Source: Vagococcus luciliae
Lineage (GTDB): Bacteria; Bacillota; Bacilli; Lactobacillales; Vagococcaceae
Length of the DNA: 64,000 nt
Assembly: GCF_024637875.1 (NCBI RefSeq)
Contig: NZ_CP102451.1
Location: forward strand, 1,987,001 to 2,051,000
Reading direction: 5' to 3'
Shown here in pieces: positions 35,474 to 43,630 of the stretch; the stretch's first letter is position 1, and every line of letters begins with the position of its first letter. The notes beneath the pieces are model-generated. The model had not been told where the DNA came from. It did no database searches and saw only the letters and a list, made by a program, of their open reading frames with translations. The position numbers and the translations under genes were made by a program.

Positions 35474-35839
35474 ATGACATATTATAAAAAAGGCATAACA
35501 TTTCTTATTTTAATAGCCATTATAGCCACTCCAATGTATCTTTACCATAAGTACCAGGGCGGTATATATTATTACACCAAAATTACTAAAGAACCATCAA
35601 ATACTGAAGATGCACTGGATGATAGAGGTATCAAACAAGGGTCTATTTATACTTATAGCCTTTCAAGTGTTGATGACAAAGGAAATGAAAAAGACATAAC
35701 ATTTGATGCTTACAAAGATAAACCATTAAAAGAAAATGCTTATTTAAAAATCAAAGTAAATGATATTAAAGGTGTCCTTAATTGGGAAGAAGTTCAAAAA
35801 GAAAATATCCCAATTAAAGCAAAAGAAAAATTAAATTAA
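35474..35839 (+). CDS. YxeA family secreted/membrane-anchored protein
   Basis: The 121-aa protein has one N-terminal hydrophobic segment (ITFLILIAIIATPMYLY), then a small extracytoplasmic domain with GGIYYYTKI, YTYSLSSVDDKGNEKDITFDA and NAYLKIKVNDIKGVLNWEEV. This matches the YxeA/DUF1093 family, an oligonucleotide-binding-like fold of unknown function. Start after GAGAGGA. It is monocistronic with a strong terminator. Confidence 0.85.
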   Translation: MTYYKKGITFLILIAIIATPMYLYHKYQGGIYYYTKITKEPSNTEDALDDRGIKQGSIYTYSLSSVDDKGNEKDITFDAYKDKPLKENAYLKIKVNDIKGVLNWEEVQKENIPIKAKEKLN

Positions 35840-35891
35840 AAAGAGTAACCATTCAACTTCGAATTATGAGTTGAATGGTTACTCTTTTTTA
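35838..35891 (+). terminator. Terminator of the yxeA-like gene
   Basis: Perfect stem of about 20 bp: AAGAGTAACCATTCAACT and its complement, 10-nt loop, T6. The 5' arm begins at the stop codon. Confidence 0.9.
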
Positions 35892-35975
35892 TTATATTTA
35901 TTTTTTTCTTAAAATAATGTACTGTTAATCAATTAAGATACCTCTCAATATTTACGTTAGTAGAAAAACAAAAAT

Positions 35976-36896
35976 TTATTTACTTACTTGTGTTTTCTTT
36001 ATAAATGAACGTGGTATTTTAGATTTGAACACCATTTTCTTTCCAGTAGTGGGATGATTAAATACTAATGTCGTAGCATGCAATCCTAACCGTTTCAATG
36101 GATTACTCGTTGCCCCATATTTTTTATCTCCAACAATTGGATGGCCAATACTTTGCATATGAACTCGAATTTGATTTTTTCGTCCAGTTTCAAGTGACAC
36201 TTCCAACAAACTATAATCATTATTTTGTCGCGTTACTTTATAATGGGTAATCGCTTTTTTCCCCCCATTATCATGTGGACTTGAGTATACTTTAAATGTT
36301 TTACTTTCAGTTAGCCAAGAAGTAATCGTGCCATTTTCTTTTTTCACTTTACCTTCGACTAGAGCAGTATAAATTCTTTCTTTAACTGATTCTTTCCAAC
36401 TATCTTGTAATGCACGCTTAACAGATTCTTTTTTTGCAAACAACATGATGCCTGATGTATCCTTATCTAACCTATGAACGATAAACACTCTATTTTTTGG
36501 ATGGTCTCTTTTCACATACCCCATTAGTTGATTATGTGCTGTGGGTTCATTTCCTTTATCAGTCGCAACTGATAATAACCCTTCTTCCTTATCAATCACA
36601 ATAATATCATCATCTTCATAAACAACCGTTAAGCCTATTAACGCTTTTTCTTTCATCAAAGATTCATTACTTTGAATACTAACAACATCACCACTTGTTA
36701 ATTTATAATTGTGTTTTGTTGTCGGAGTATTATTTACCTCAACTTGCCCTCTAGTTAAAATAGATTTTACCGCATTACGACTTTTATTAATATGTGTCAA
36801 TAAAAATGGTAACAACTCATCATCTTGTTCGACAGTAAAACGAGTGCTTTGAAAACTTTTAGGTTTTATGTGTTTTGATTTTGTCTTTTTTTTCAT
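35976..36896 (-). CDS. RluA family rRNA/tRNA pseudouridine synthase
   Basis: The 306-aa enzyme has an N-terminal S4-like RNA-binding domain (LPFLLTHINKSRNAVKSILTRGQVEVNN). The catalytic domain carries the RluA motif HRLDKDTSGIMLFAK (catalytic Asp), with QIRVHMQSIGHPIVGDKKYG and RLGLHATTLVFNHP downstream. It isomerises uridines in structured RNA; the target within the RluC/RluD/YhcT group cannot be assigned here. Start after AAGG. Standing alone on the minus strand. Confidence 0.93.
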   Translation of the reverse strand: MKKKTKSKHIKPKSFQSTRFTVEQDDELLPFLLTHINKSRNAVKSILTRGQVEVNNTPTTKHNYKLTSGDVVSIQSNESLMKEKALIGLTVVYEDDDIIVIDKEEGLLSVATDKGNEPTAHNQLMGYVKRDHPKNRVFIVHRLDKDTSGIMLFAKKESVKRALQDSWKESVKERIYTALVEGKVKKENGTITSWLTESKTFKVYSSPHDNGGKKAITHYKVTRQNNDYSLLEVSLETGRKNQIRVHMQSIGHPIVGDKKYGATSNPLKRLGLHATTLVFNHPTTGKKMVFKSKIPRSFIKKTQVSK

Positions 36897-37155
36897 TATC
36901 TACCTTACTCTTTCCTTATTACATAATATCCTTCATTCATCATCTTACTACAATCAGTAACAAATAAACAAGGTTGACCGTCTTTTTTCATCATCTCTTC
37001 TGTATGAAAATTTCACTAGTTTTATCACCACAACAATAGATTCCTAGTATTATCTAATGAACAAAAGAATATTTCATTTCATATTTTATCTCAAAAGTGC
37101 GTATAATTTATTCTAATGTTATAATAAACACATCAATGTGAAAGGAATGAGTGAC

Positions 37156-38181
37156 GTGGAAAAATTTTTATTAGGCTCATATACAAGAAGAATCAGTGAA
37201 GGGATTTATGAAATCTCATTAGATACAAAAAAGAAAGAACTTGTTCACTTAAATCACTTAATAAAAGAAGACAACCCAACTTATCTAGATGTGTCAAACA
37301 AAGGGATTTTATATTCAGTAGCAAAAGAAGAAAATTTAGGTGGTGTGGCTAGTTATAAAACAAAAGGGAATGGAGAGTATACTTTAATCAATCGTGTCAT
37401 GGTAGAAGGAGCTCCTCCTTGCTATGTCGCTGTTGATAACAAGCGACAAGTGGTCTACGGAGCAAACTATCATCAAGGAATTTTATATTCTTATACTATT
37501 GATGAAAACGGGGCTGTCTCACTTGCTGATAAAATCCAAGATACTGGTAACGGTCCCCATGAAAATCAAGACGGCCCTCATGTCCATTATGCCGATTTAA
37601 CACCTGATAACCGATTAGTAGTCTGCGATTTAGGAAACGATACAGTTTACACCTATGATGTTGATAACAATGGAAAATTAACCGAAATTGCTAAATTTAT
37701 TGCTAGTCCCGGTACTGGACCTCGCCATCTTGTATTCCATCCAAACAAATCAATTGCCTATTTATTTGGCGAACTATCAAGTGATGTTATTGTCTTGGAT
37801 TATGATCCATCAACTGGTAGTTTTAAAAGTCTACAAACTATCTCAACTCTACCCGAAACACATACTGACTTTAACAGTGGCGCTGCTATTCGTATCTCAA
37901 AAGATGGAAAATTCTTATACGCATCTAATAGAGGGCACAATTCACTTGTGGTTTACGAAGTATCAAAGGATGGTAAAACTTTGAATACGTTACAATGGAT
38001 TTCTGTTGAAGGAGATTTTCCACGTGACTTTAACCTATCAAAGAATGACGACTTTATTATCGTAGCAAATCAAAATTCAGATAACTTAACTCTATTTGAA
38101 AGAAACAAAGAAACTGGCTTACTGACTCTTTTACAAAAAGATGTCTTTGCTCCAGAAGTAGTGTGTGTAAAAAACAAATAA
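37156..38181 (+). CDS. Lactonase family protein (6-phosphogluconolactonase, YkgB type)
   Basis: A 341-aa seven-bladed beta-propeller of the Pgl/lactonase family (EKFLLGSYTRR, SVAKEENLGGVASY, NGPHENQDGPHVHYADLTPDNR, GTGPRHLVFHPN, ASNRGHNSLVVY, GDFPRDFNLS). E. coli Pgl in this family hydrolyses 6-phosphogluconolactone in the pentose phosphate pathway. The GTG at 37156 is 9 nt after AAAGGA; earlier in-frame starts overlap that site. Monocistronic with a bidirectional terminator. Confidence 0.88.
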   Translation: MEKFLLGSYTRRISEGIYEISLDTKKKELVHLNHLIKEDNPTYLDVSNKGILYSVAKEENLGGVASYKTKGNGEYTLINRVMVEGAPPCYVAVDNKRQVVYGANYHQGILYSYTIDENGAVSLADKIQDTGNGPHENQDGPHVHYADLTPDNRLVVCDLGNDTVYTYDVDNNGKLTEIAKFIASPGTGPRHLVFHPNKSIAYLFGELSSDVIVLDYDPSTGSFKSLQTISTLPETHTDFNSGAAIRISKDGKFLYASNRGHNSLVVYEVSKDGKTLNTLQWISVEGDFPRDFNLSKNDDFIIVANQNSDNLTLFERNKETGLLTLLQKDVFAPEVVCVKNK

Positions 38182-38183
38182 AT

Positions 38184-38227
38184 AAAAGATGAGGTTATTC
38201 TGTTCATTGAACAACCTCATCTTTTTT
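38184..38227. terminator. Bidirectional terminator, lactonase / DUF3278 gene
   Basis: Stem GATGAGGTT/AACCTCATC with A-run upstream and T6 downstream; the convergent gene's stop lies at its edge. Confidence 0.83.
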
Positions 38228-38738
38228 ATTCTTTAATTAATTTCAATTTTCCCTTACCAACTACATACATTGATCCACCAAATAGTATACTTGCAATAAA
38301 CCACACACATATATTGAACCATTTTAATTCAATGGGATCGTTTAGTATAAGTGGAAATAAAAATTCCATCCAAGCAAACATAAAAATCCCCCAATTCATA
38401 CCAGATAAAATAGCACCTTTTTTAATTTTATTTAATTCTTTTTTATAAGTTTCTTCATCAAATACTTCTGTTTTGACGACATCAAATTTCTTTGTTTTTA
38501 CTAAAATATAATAAGAATTCAATTGCTGAATTAAAAATAAAAAGATTGTTCCTAATGACACAGTATGATGCCAAGCATCCCAGATAAAACTAATCATCAT
38601 ACAAACCGTGAGTAAAATAAATGTCATCATATTAGCATTAGCTAATATTTTATAAATCATCTTTTGTTGATACTCATCTCTGTCATCAATGTAACCAACA
38701 AAGCGCTTAAGTAACTTTTTTTCTATACTATCCTTCAT
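38226..38738 (-). CDS. DUF3278-like membrane protein
   Basis: The 170-aa product has four predicted helices in two pairs (MTFILLTVCMMISFIW, TIFLFLIQQLNSYYIL, ILSGMNWGIFMFAWMEFLFPL, FNICVWFIASILFGGSMYVV). Between the pairs lies a charged loop. It resembles DUF3278 proteins, which are regularly encoded after a small Xre regulator, as here. Function unknown; the pair behaves like a self-regulated membrane module. ATG 38738 follows GAAGGTGGGG, 5 nt after the regulator's stop. Confidence 0.75.
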   Translation of the reverse strand: MKDSIEKKLLKRFVGYIDDRDEYQQKMIYKILANANMMTFILLTVCMMISFIWDAWHHTVSLGTIFLFLIQQLNSYYILVKTKKFDVVKTEVFDEETYKKELNKIKKGAILSGMNWGIFMFAWMEFLFPLILNDPIELKWFNICVWFIASILFGGSMYVVGKGKLKLIKE

Positions 38739-38743
38739 CTTTT

Positions 38744-38944
38744 TTATTCCCCACCTTCTACGTTCCAAAATAATGTATTCAAGTCTGTTTGAAGTTCTTT
38801 CGCTATATTTATACATAATTCTAATGATGGATTATACGTTGTATTTTCAATTAAGTTAATCGTCTGACGTGCCACTCCAACACGCTTTGCCAGCTCAGCT
38901 TGTGATAATCCTTGTTGCTTACGATATTCTTTTATGCGATTCAT
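38744..38944 (-). CDS. Xre family helix-turn-helix regulator
   Basis: A 66-aa protein that is essentially one HTH_3 domain: RIKEYRKQQGLSQAELAKRVGVARQTINLIENTTYNPSLELCINIAKEL, with the recognition helix at VARQTINLIE. Such small regulators (YozG/YgzD-like) are paired with membrane proteins. ATG 38944 gives the standard N-terminus and follows GAGAGGGA. It probably represses its own operon through AT-rich repeats around its promoter. Confidence 0.9.
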   Translation of the reverse strand: MNRIKEYRKQQGLSQAELAKRVGVARQTINLIENTTYNPSLELCINIAKELQTDLNTLFWNVEGGE

Positions 38945-38962
38945 AATTCCCTCTCTAAAAAA

Positions 38963-39030
38963 TGACATATATATATGACTAAATTAACTATAATTCTCTA
39001 AATACTTTTTGTCAACTATATATGACATAT
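38963..39030 (-). promoter_or_regulatory. Promoter and repeat operators of the Xre-DUF3278 operon
   Basis: TTGACA (39010-39015), 17-nt spacer, TATAGT (38987-38992). A GTCATATATATATGTC element (38964-38979) lies just downstream of the start site, and a related ATATGTCATATATAGT element (39015-39030) abuts the -35. The shared ATGTCATATATA suggests a repressor binding both sides of the promoter. Confidence 0.65.
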
Positions 39031-39046
39031 CCTAAAAATCATTATG

Positions 39047-39077
39047 AAAAAGCCCCCTATAAAAATAAGAGGCTCCC
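39047..39077 (-). terminator. Terminator of the 2-hydroxyacid dehydrogenase gene
   Basis: Stem AGCCTCT/AGGGGGCT (with G-T pairs) and T5 on the minus strand, 15 nt after the stop. Confidence 0.7.
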
Positions 39078-39091
39078 TGCTTATAATTAAG

Positions 39092-40033
39092 TTAATACCC
39101 TAAATTTAAATCCACAACATTTTTTAACTCTTCATGATTCATAAATCTAATTAAATTATCCGTTAAAATAGTAAATGCACGATCATTATATTTATCCGTT
39201 GCACCGGATATGTGGGGGGTAATTAAAACATTTTGTAAATTCCACAACTCACTGTCTTTAGGTAAAGGTTCTTCTTCAAAAACATCCAGTGCTGCAAATC
39301 CTATTTTTTCTGTCTTAATATGAGAAATTAAATCACTTGTACTAACTGAAGTACCACGTCCCATATTGATAAAGATCACACCATCTTTCATATTAGAAAA
39401 TAGATAGTCATTAAAATAATGATACGTCTCCTTTGTCCCAGGCATTAAATTAATTACAATATCCATTGTCTTTAACCTACTTTTCCCCTCTTGATAATTA
39501 AACGTTTGTGTAAAATGATCCACCTGTCTTCCACTTCGATTAATTCCAAAGACATCACAACCAAATACTTGTAACGTTTTTGCTAATTGTTGTGCGATAC
39601 TTCCTGTCCCAAAAATTAACACCCGTTTATCAACTAAATCAGTTCCGGTATTTACTATCCCCCATTCATGTTTTTCTTGTTTTAAAATAGATTCGCGAAT
39701 ATTTCTAGTATAGCTAAACAGCATTCCTAGAACACTTTCAGTCATTTGATGACCATGAATACCACTTGTTGTTGTCACCATAATATCTCGTTTAGCCAAT
39801 TCTTCTAATGGTAAATAATTCACTCCAGCTGAAAGAGTTTGTACCCATTTTAAAGAAGGAAAATGAATCAATGAAGGAAGGTTATCAGACCATCCATAAA
39901 TAATAGTCACTTTTTCGTAATCTGATACAGCTAACAAGTCAATTGAAGCAACCCTAATTGTTGGAAAATTATCCTGAAGGTAAGTCTTTTGTTCTTCTTT
40001 TAATTCGACACATGTTAATAACCATTGAGTCAT
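39092..40033 (-). CDS. D-isomer-specific 2-hydroxyacid dehydrogenase family protein
   Basis: The 313-aa protein has the split catalytic domain (residues 1-95 and 280-313) around a Rossmann NAD domain with KRVLIFGTGSIAQQLAKTL. Downstream are the conserved INLMPGTKETYHYF, INMGRGTSVSTSDLI (substrate Arg region) and LDVFEEEPLPKDSELWNLQNVLITPHISG, which holds the catalytic Glu and His. It reduces a 2-oxoacid to a D-2-hydroxyacid; the specific acid is unknown. It sits 15 nt downstream of pepT and may be co-transcribed. Confidence 0.9.
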   Translation of the reverse strand: MTQWLLTCVELKEEQKTYLQDNFPTIRVASIDLLAVSDYEKVTIIYGWSDNLPSLIHFPSLKWVQTLSAGVNYLPLEELAKRDIMVTTTSGIHGHQMTESVLGMLFSYTRNIRESILKQEKHEWGIVNTGTDLVDKRVLIFGTGSIAQQLAKTLQVFGCDVFGINRSGRQVDHFTQTFNYQEGKSRLKTMDIVINLMPGTKETYHYFNDYLFSNMKDGVIFINMGRGTSVSTSDLISHIKTEKIGFAALDVFEEEPLPKDSELWNLQNVLITPHISGATDKYNDRAFTILTDNLIRFMNHEELKNVVDLNLGY

Positions 40034-40048
40034 AAATCGTTTCTCCTT

Positions 40049-41269
40049 TTAATCACTTAATTTAACAATTTCTATCAATAATTTTGCAACAGTTTCCATC
40101 GATTCTAATGTAATAAATTCATATTGCCCATGAAAATTTTCTCCACCTGTAAAAATATTTGGTGTAGGCACACCCATAAATGATATTTTTGAGCCATCTG
40201 TTCCACCTCTAAAAGGGGTAATAATTGGGTCAATACTTAACTGTTTCATTGCTTTAACAGCAACATCAACACTTCTCATATCTTGTTCTATGATGTCTTT
40301 CATATTATAGTATTGATCAACTAATTGAAGAGAAATTCTTGGACGATCAAACGTCTTATTCATTTCATCAACAAGTCGTGTCATATAGTCTTTTCTCTCA
40401 GCAAAGCGAGCTTTATCATGATCCCGAATAATATAAGTCATTGTCGCTGAGTCGATGCTTCCCTTTAAATCATGAAGTAGATAAAATCCTTCGTAACCTC
40501 GTGTTTTTTCTGGTACATCCAATTGAGGAAGTTGTGCATCTATATTTATTGCTACTTTTAAGGCATTAACCATCATGCCATATGCTGTCCCTGGATGAAC
40601 GCTTGTCCCATCTATCGTTAATGTGGCTTGAGCTGCATTAAACGTTTCATACTCAAAATGTCCAATGCGTCCACTATCAATAGTATAAGCATAGTCCACT
40701 GGAAAATAAGACACATCAAAATGGTCTGCTCCTGTCCCAATTTCTTCATCAGGACCAAAAGCAACATAAATATCACCATGCTCAATCGCTGGGTGACTAA
40801 TGAAATAGTCCAACATTTCTAATATCTCCACAATTCCTGCCTTATCATCTGCACCTAAGAGAGTTGTTCCATCTGTTGTAATTAATGTTTCGCCTTTATA
40901 ATCTTTTAAATTAGGAAACTCACTCACTTTCATAATAATATTCTTTTCTTTATTCAATACCACATCACCACCATCATAATTAGAAAAGACGTGTGGTGTG
41001 ATATTTTCAGCATTATAATCAGCTGTATCTAAATGTGCAATAAATCCAACTGACGTCATCTTGTCATCACTATTTTTAGGTAATTTGGCTGTTAAAAACC
41101 CATTTTTTTCATTATAAAAAATACTTTCTAATTCCATTTTTTCTAATTCTTGTTTTAATAGTAAAGCAAATTCCACTTGAGAATACGTGGTTGGGATGGT
41201 ACTACTACTTGCATCTGAACGTGTGTTTAGTTTGACATATGTAATAAAACGCTCTAGTAGTTTTGACAT
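40049..41269 (-). CDS. pepT: Tripeptide aminopeptidase (peptidase T)
   Basis: A 406-aa M20B zinc exopeptidase releasing N-terminal residues from tripeptides in the cytoplasm. Zinc and catalytic signatures are VGFIAHLDTADYN, TTDGTTLLGADDKAGI, AFGPDEEIGTGADHFD, YTIDSGRIGHFEYETFNA and TPFRGGTDGSKISFMGVPTPNIFTGG. Length matches PepT. Start after AAGGAGAG. It supports peptide nutrition; an oligopeptide-binding protein gene lies nearby. Confidence 0.96.
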   Translation of the reverse strand: MSKLLERFITYVKLNTRSDASSSTIPTTYSQVEFALLLKQELEKMELESIFYNEKNGFLTAKLPKNSDDKMTSVGFIAHLDTADYNAENITPHVFSNYDGGDVVLNKEKNIIMKVSEFPNLKDYKGETLITTDGTTLLGADDKAGIVEILEMLDYFISHPAIEHGDIYVAFGPDEEIGTGADHFDVSYFPVDYAYTIDSGRIGHFEYETFNAAQATLTIDGTSVHPGTAYGMMVNALKVAINIDAQLPQLDVPEKTRGYEGFYLLHDLKGSIDSATMTYIIRDHDKARFAERKDYMTRLVDEMNKTFDRPRISLQLVDQYYNMKDIIEQDMRSVDVAVKAMKQLSIDPIITPFRGGTDGSKISFMGVPTPNIFTGGENFHGQYEFITLESMETVAKLLIEIVKLSD

Positions 41270-41293
41270 GTTATCTCTCCTTTTCTTTATAGC

Positions 41294-41315
41294 AAAAAAA
41301 CACCTAAGAAGGTGC
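41294..41315 (-). terminator. Terminator after the LPXTG mini-protein gene
   Basis: Stem CACCT/AGGTG with loop TCTT and T7 on the minus strand, 8 nt after the stop; separates it from pepT. Confidence 0.75.
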
Positions 41316-41323
41316 TTATTGTT

Positions 41324-41455
41324 TTATTGTTCATCTTGTTCTTCATCGTCATTAGATTTTTTCTTCTTAAACAATAAAAAGACTACAACGACAACAAGTG
41401 CAATGCCAATATATGGTAACCAATTCATAATAACTTCTCCTGTTTGAGGTAACAT
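41324..41455 (-). CDS. LPXTG-motif mini-protein (43 aa)
   Basis: The ORF starts MLPQTGEVIMNWLPY, continues with a hydrophobic helix (IGIALVVVVVFLLF), KKKK, and an acidic tail SNDDEEQDEQ. This is a complete sortase-type sorting signal with nothing in front of it: no signal peptide and no surface domain. The ribosome binding site AAAGGAGGTG is close to ideal, 7 nt from ATG, and a terminator follows, so it looks expressed. Function unknown. It may be a free membrane peptide, or the relic of a larger surface protein. Confidence 0.7.
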   Translation of the reverse strand: MLPQTGEVIMNWLPYIGIALVVVVVFLLFKKKKSNDDEEQDEQ

Positions 41456-41615
41456 GCAAACACACCTCCTTTAGACATCTAGACATTCAGTATCTACTGC
41501 TTAATTATAACAAAAATCATTTTAATTTGATACTCAAAACAAAGTTAAAAAAACTAGCCCACACAATAAAAAAGAAGCAACTATACGATTTTTTATAATT
41601 ACTTCGCTTTAATAA

Positions 41616-41665
41616 TAAAAAACACCTCCGTTCAACTTCACTTTTACATGAATTCAACAGGGTGC
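41616..41665 (-). terminator. Terminator of the oppA-like gene
   Basis: Long imperfect hairpin (CACC/GGTG base, GTTGAATTCA against TGAAGTTGAAC) followed by T6 on the minus strand. Confidence 0.65.
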
Positions 41666-41734
41666 TTTGTTATATGTTATTGATTAATTATATAAAAACT
41701 ATTCTAAGTAAAATATCTATACTCAAATTTATGA

Positions 41735-43390
41735 TTATTCTACTGACATATATTTATAGTCATATGGTGCACCTGCAGTATGACGAACATATCCTTTGAT
41801 TTTAGGATTAATTAAATGTCCTTCAACTACTTGATATAGAGGAATAACAGCATAATCTTCACCCAACAATACTTTTTCAGCATCCAAATGATTTCGCCAT
41901 CTCGCTTCTAAATTAGTTGCATTAGTTGTTCGTGATTCTTCTATTAACTTATCGTATTTAGGATTAGAGTATTTCCCTTTGTTGTAACTATTTCCTGTCA
42001 CAAATAAATCTAAGAATGAACTCACATCATTATAATCCGCTCCCCAGCCAGTCACGACCATATCAAAATCCCCTGCAGTCGTGCGATCAAGACGAATTGG
42101 TTTTGTTACAACTGCTACGTCCGTTTCAATTCCTAATACATCTTTATAAGCACCTTGGATGTACTCGGCTATTTTTTTAGTTGAATCATTATCATCTGTT
42201 AAAATTTCAAAGCTAAGAGTGTCGATATTCAACTCTTTTTTAGCTTTTTCAAAATATTCTTTTGCTTTTTTTTCATCAAACTCTTTGTACTTACCTGAAT
42301 CTTCAACAAAATCTTTTCCTGTTTTGGGATTTGATGAAAGACCTTTAGGTACAATACCGGATACAGTCTTAGAACCATCTCCTAATACATTGTTGACGAT
42401 TGCTTCTCCATCTACTGCATACGACAGAGCTTTACGTAAGTTTAGGTTGTCAAAATGTTTATTTTTCTTTTCTCGATTCATCTCTAAATAAATGGTTCTT
42501 CCATCAGGTACCCCGACAAAATCAGCATCTTCTCGGTACTGTTGAGCTAATTCACCACTGATAATGACATCATCCAATTGATCATCTTCATATAAGTTAA
42601 GAGCGGTTGAGGCTTCTTTTACTACTTGCGCCTCTATCTTTTCCATTTTAACATTGTCTTTATCCCAATAATCCGGATTTTTTTCATAAGTCCAATCAAC
42701 ATCTGATCCAGGACCATCAAAATTTGTTAATACAAACGGACCATTGTAAACTGTTTTATCACTTGAATTCGCATAATCTTTACCAAATTCTTCTACTGCT
42801 TTTTTATTCATTGGATAAAATGTTGGAAAAGCTAATAAATAATCAAAATAAGGTGTAGCATTGGCTAATGTTATTTTTAATTCATAATCATTCACTGCTT
42901 CTATGCCTAATTCAGTCGGTTTTTTCTCTCCTTCAATGATTTCAGTCCCATTTTGAATATTTTCAAAAAGATATGCGTACTCAGACCCTGTACTCGGATC
43001 GACAGCTCGTTGCCATGCATAAACATAGTCATCTGCCACAACAGGATCGCCATTACTCCATTTCGCGTCTTCTCTTAATTTTATTGTATATTCTAATCCA
43101 TCGTCACTAACTGTAGCTAATTCTTTAGCACCTGCAGCAGTTGGTTTATTAGTTTCATCTAAACGATAAATTCCTTCATTTATCTGATTTATCACACCAA
43201 AACTAACTAAGTCAGTAGCGTTTGCAGGATCAATTGAGGCAACTTCTTGTGGTATCCCCAATCTAGCAACTTGCTCAACTTCCCCTTTAGAATTATTTTC
43301 TTTTTTAGTATCAGCCTTATTTCCCCCGCATGCTGCTAATAGGAATGTTGCGCTAAATAGCGCTAACCCAACTTTTATTTTTTTATTCAT
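41735..43390 (-). CDS. Oligopeptide ABC transporter substrate-binding lipoprotein (OppA-like)
   Basis: A 551-aa SBP_bac_5 receptor. Signal peptide and lipobox FLLAAC (Cys near residue 21) anchor it outside the membrane. Typical family segments are EVASIDPANATD, YTIKLREDAKWSNGDPVVADDYVYAWQRAVDP, VYNGPFVLTNFD, LNLRKALSYAVDGEAIVN and DFDMVVTGWGADYNDVSSFLDLF. It binds peptides for an Opp-type importer, but no opp permease or ATPase genes are adjacent, so it is an orphan receptor or serves a distant transporter. Start after AGGAGG. Confidence 0.93.
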   Translation of the reverse strand: MNKKIKVGLALFSATFLLAACGGNKADTKKENNSKGEVEQVARLGIPQEVASIDPANATDLVSFGVINQINEGIYRLDETNKPTAAGAKELATVSDDGLEYTIKLREDAKWSNGDPVVADDYVYAWQRAVDPSTGSEYAYLFENIQNGTEIIEGEKKPTELGIEAVNDYELKITLANATPYFDYLLAFPTFYPMNKKAVEEFGKDYANSSDKTVYNGPFVLTNFDGPGSDVDWTYEKNPDYWDKDNVKMEKIEAQVVKEASTALNLYEDDQLDDVIISGELAQQYREDADFVGVPDGRTIYLEMNREKKNKHFDNLNLRKALSYAVDGEAIVNNVLGDGSKTVSGIVPKGLSSNPKTGKDFVEDSGKYKEFDEKKAKEYFEKAKKELNIDTLSFEILTDDNDSTKKIAEYIQGAYKDVLGIETDVAVVTKPIRLDRTTAGDFDMVVTGWGADYNDVSSFLDLFVTGNSYNKGKYSNPKYDKLIEESRTTNATNLEARWRNHLDAEKVLLGEDYAVIPLYQVVEGHLINPKIKGYVRHTAGAPYDYKYMSVE

Positions 43391-43569
43391 CCTACTCCTC
43401 CTATTCCATCTAATGAGATTTATTCTACCTGTTCAATTAGAATAATTCAATCTTTTTTTAATTACTTTTTAATCTTTATCATCTTAATAACATAATCATT
43501 CTCAAAAAATGTATAAATAATCTTTAAAAATTGAATATAAGTTATTTTTATACATTTATCCAAAAAATA

Positions 43570-43598
43570 TTGAATAATAATTATATTTGTTCTATAAT
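43570..43598 (+). promoter_or_regulatory. Promoter of the glnP-glnQ-like operon
   Basis: TTGAAT (43570-43575), 17-nt spacer, TATAAT (43593-43598), about 33 nt before the start codon. Confidence 0.75.
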
Positions 43599-43630
43599 GA
43601 AAAACATGATAAAAAGAAAGGAGTTTTGTA

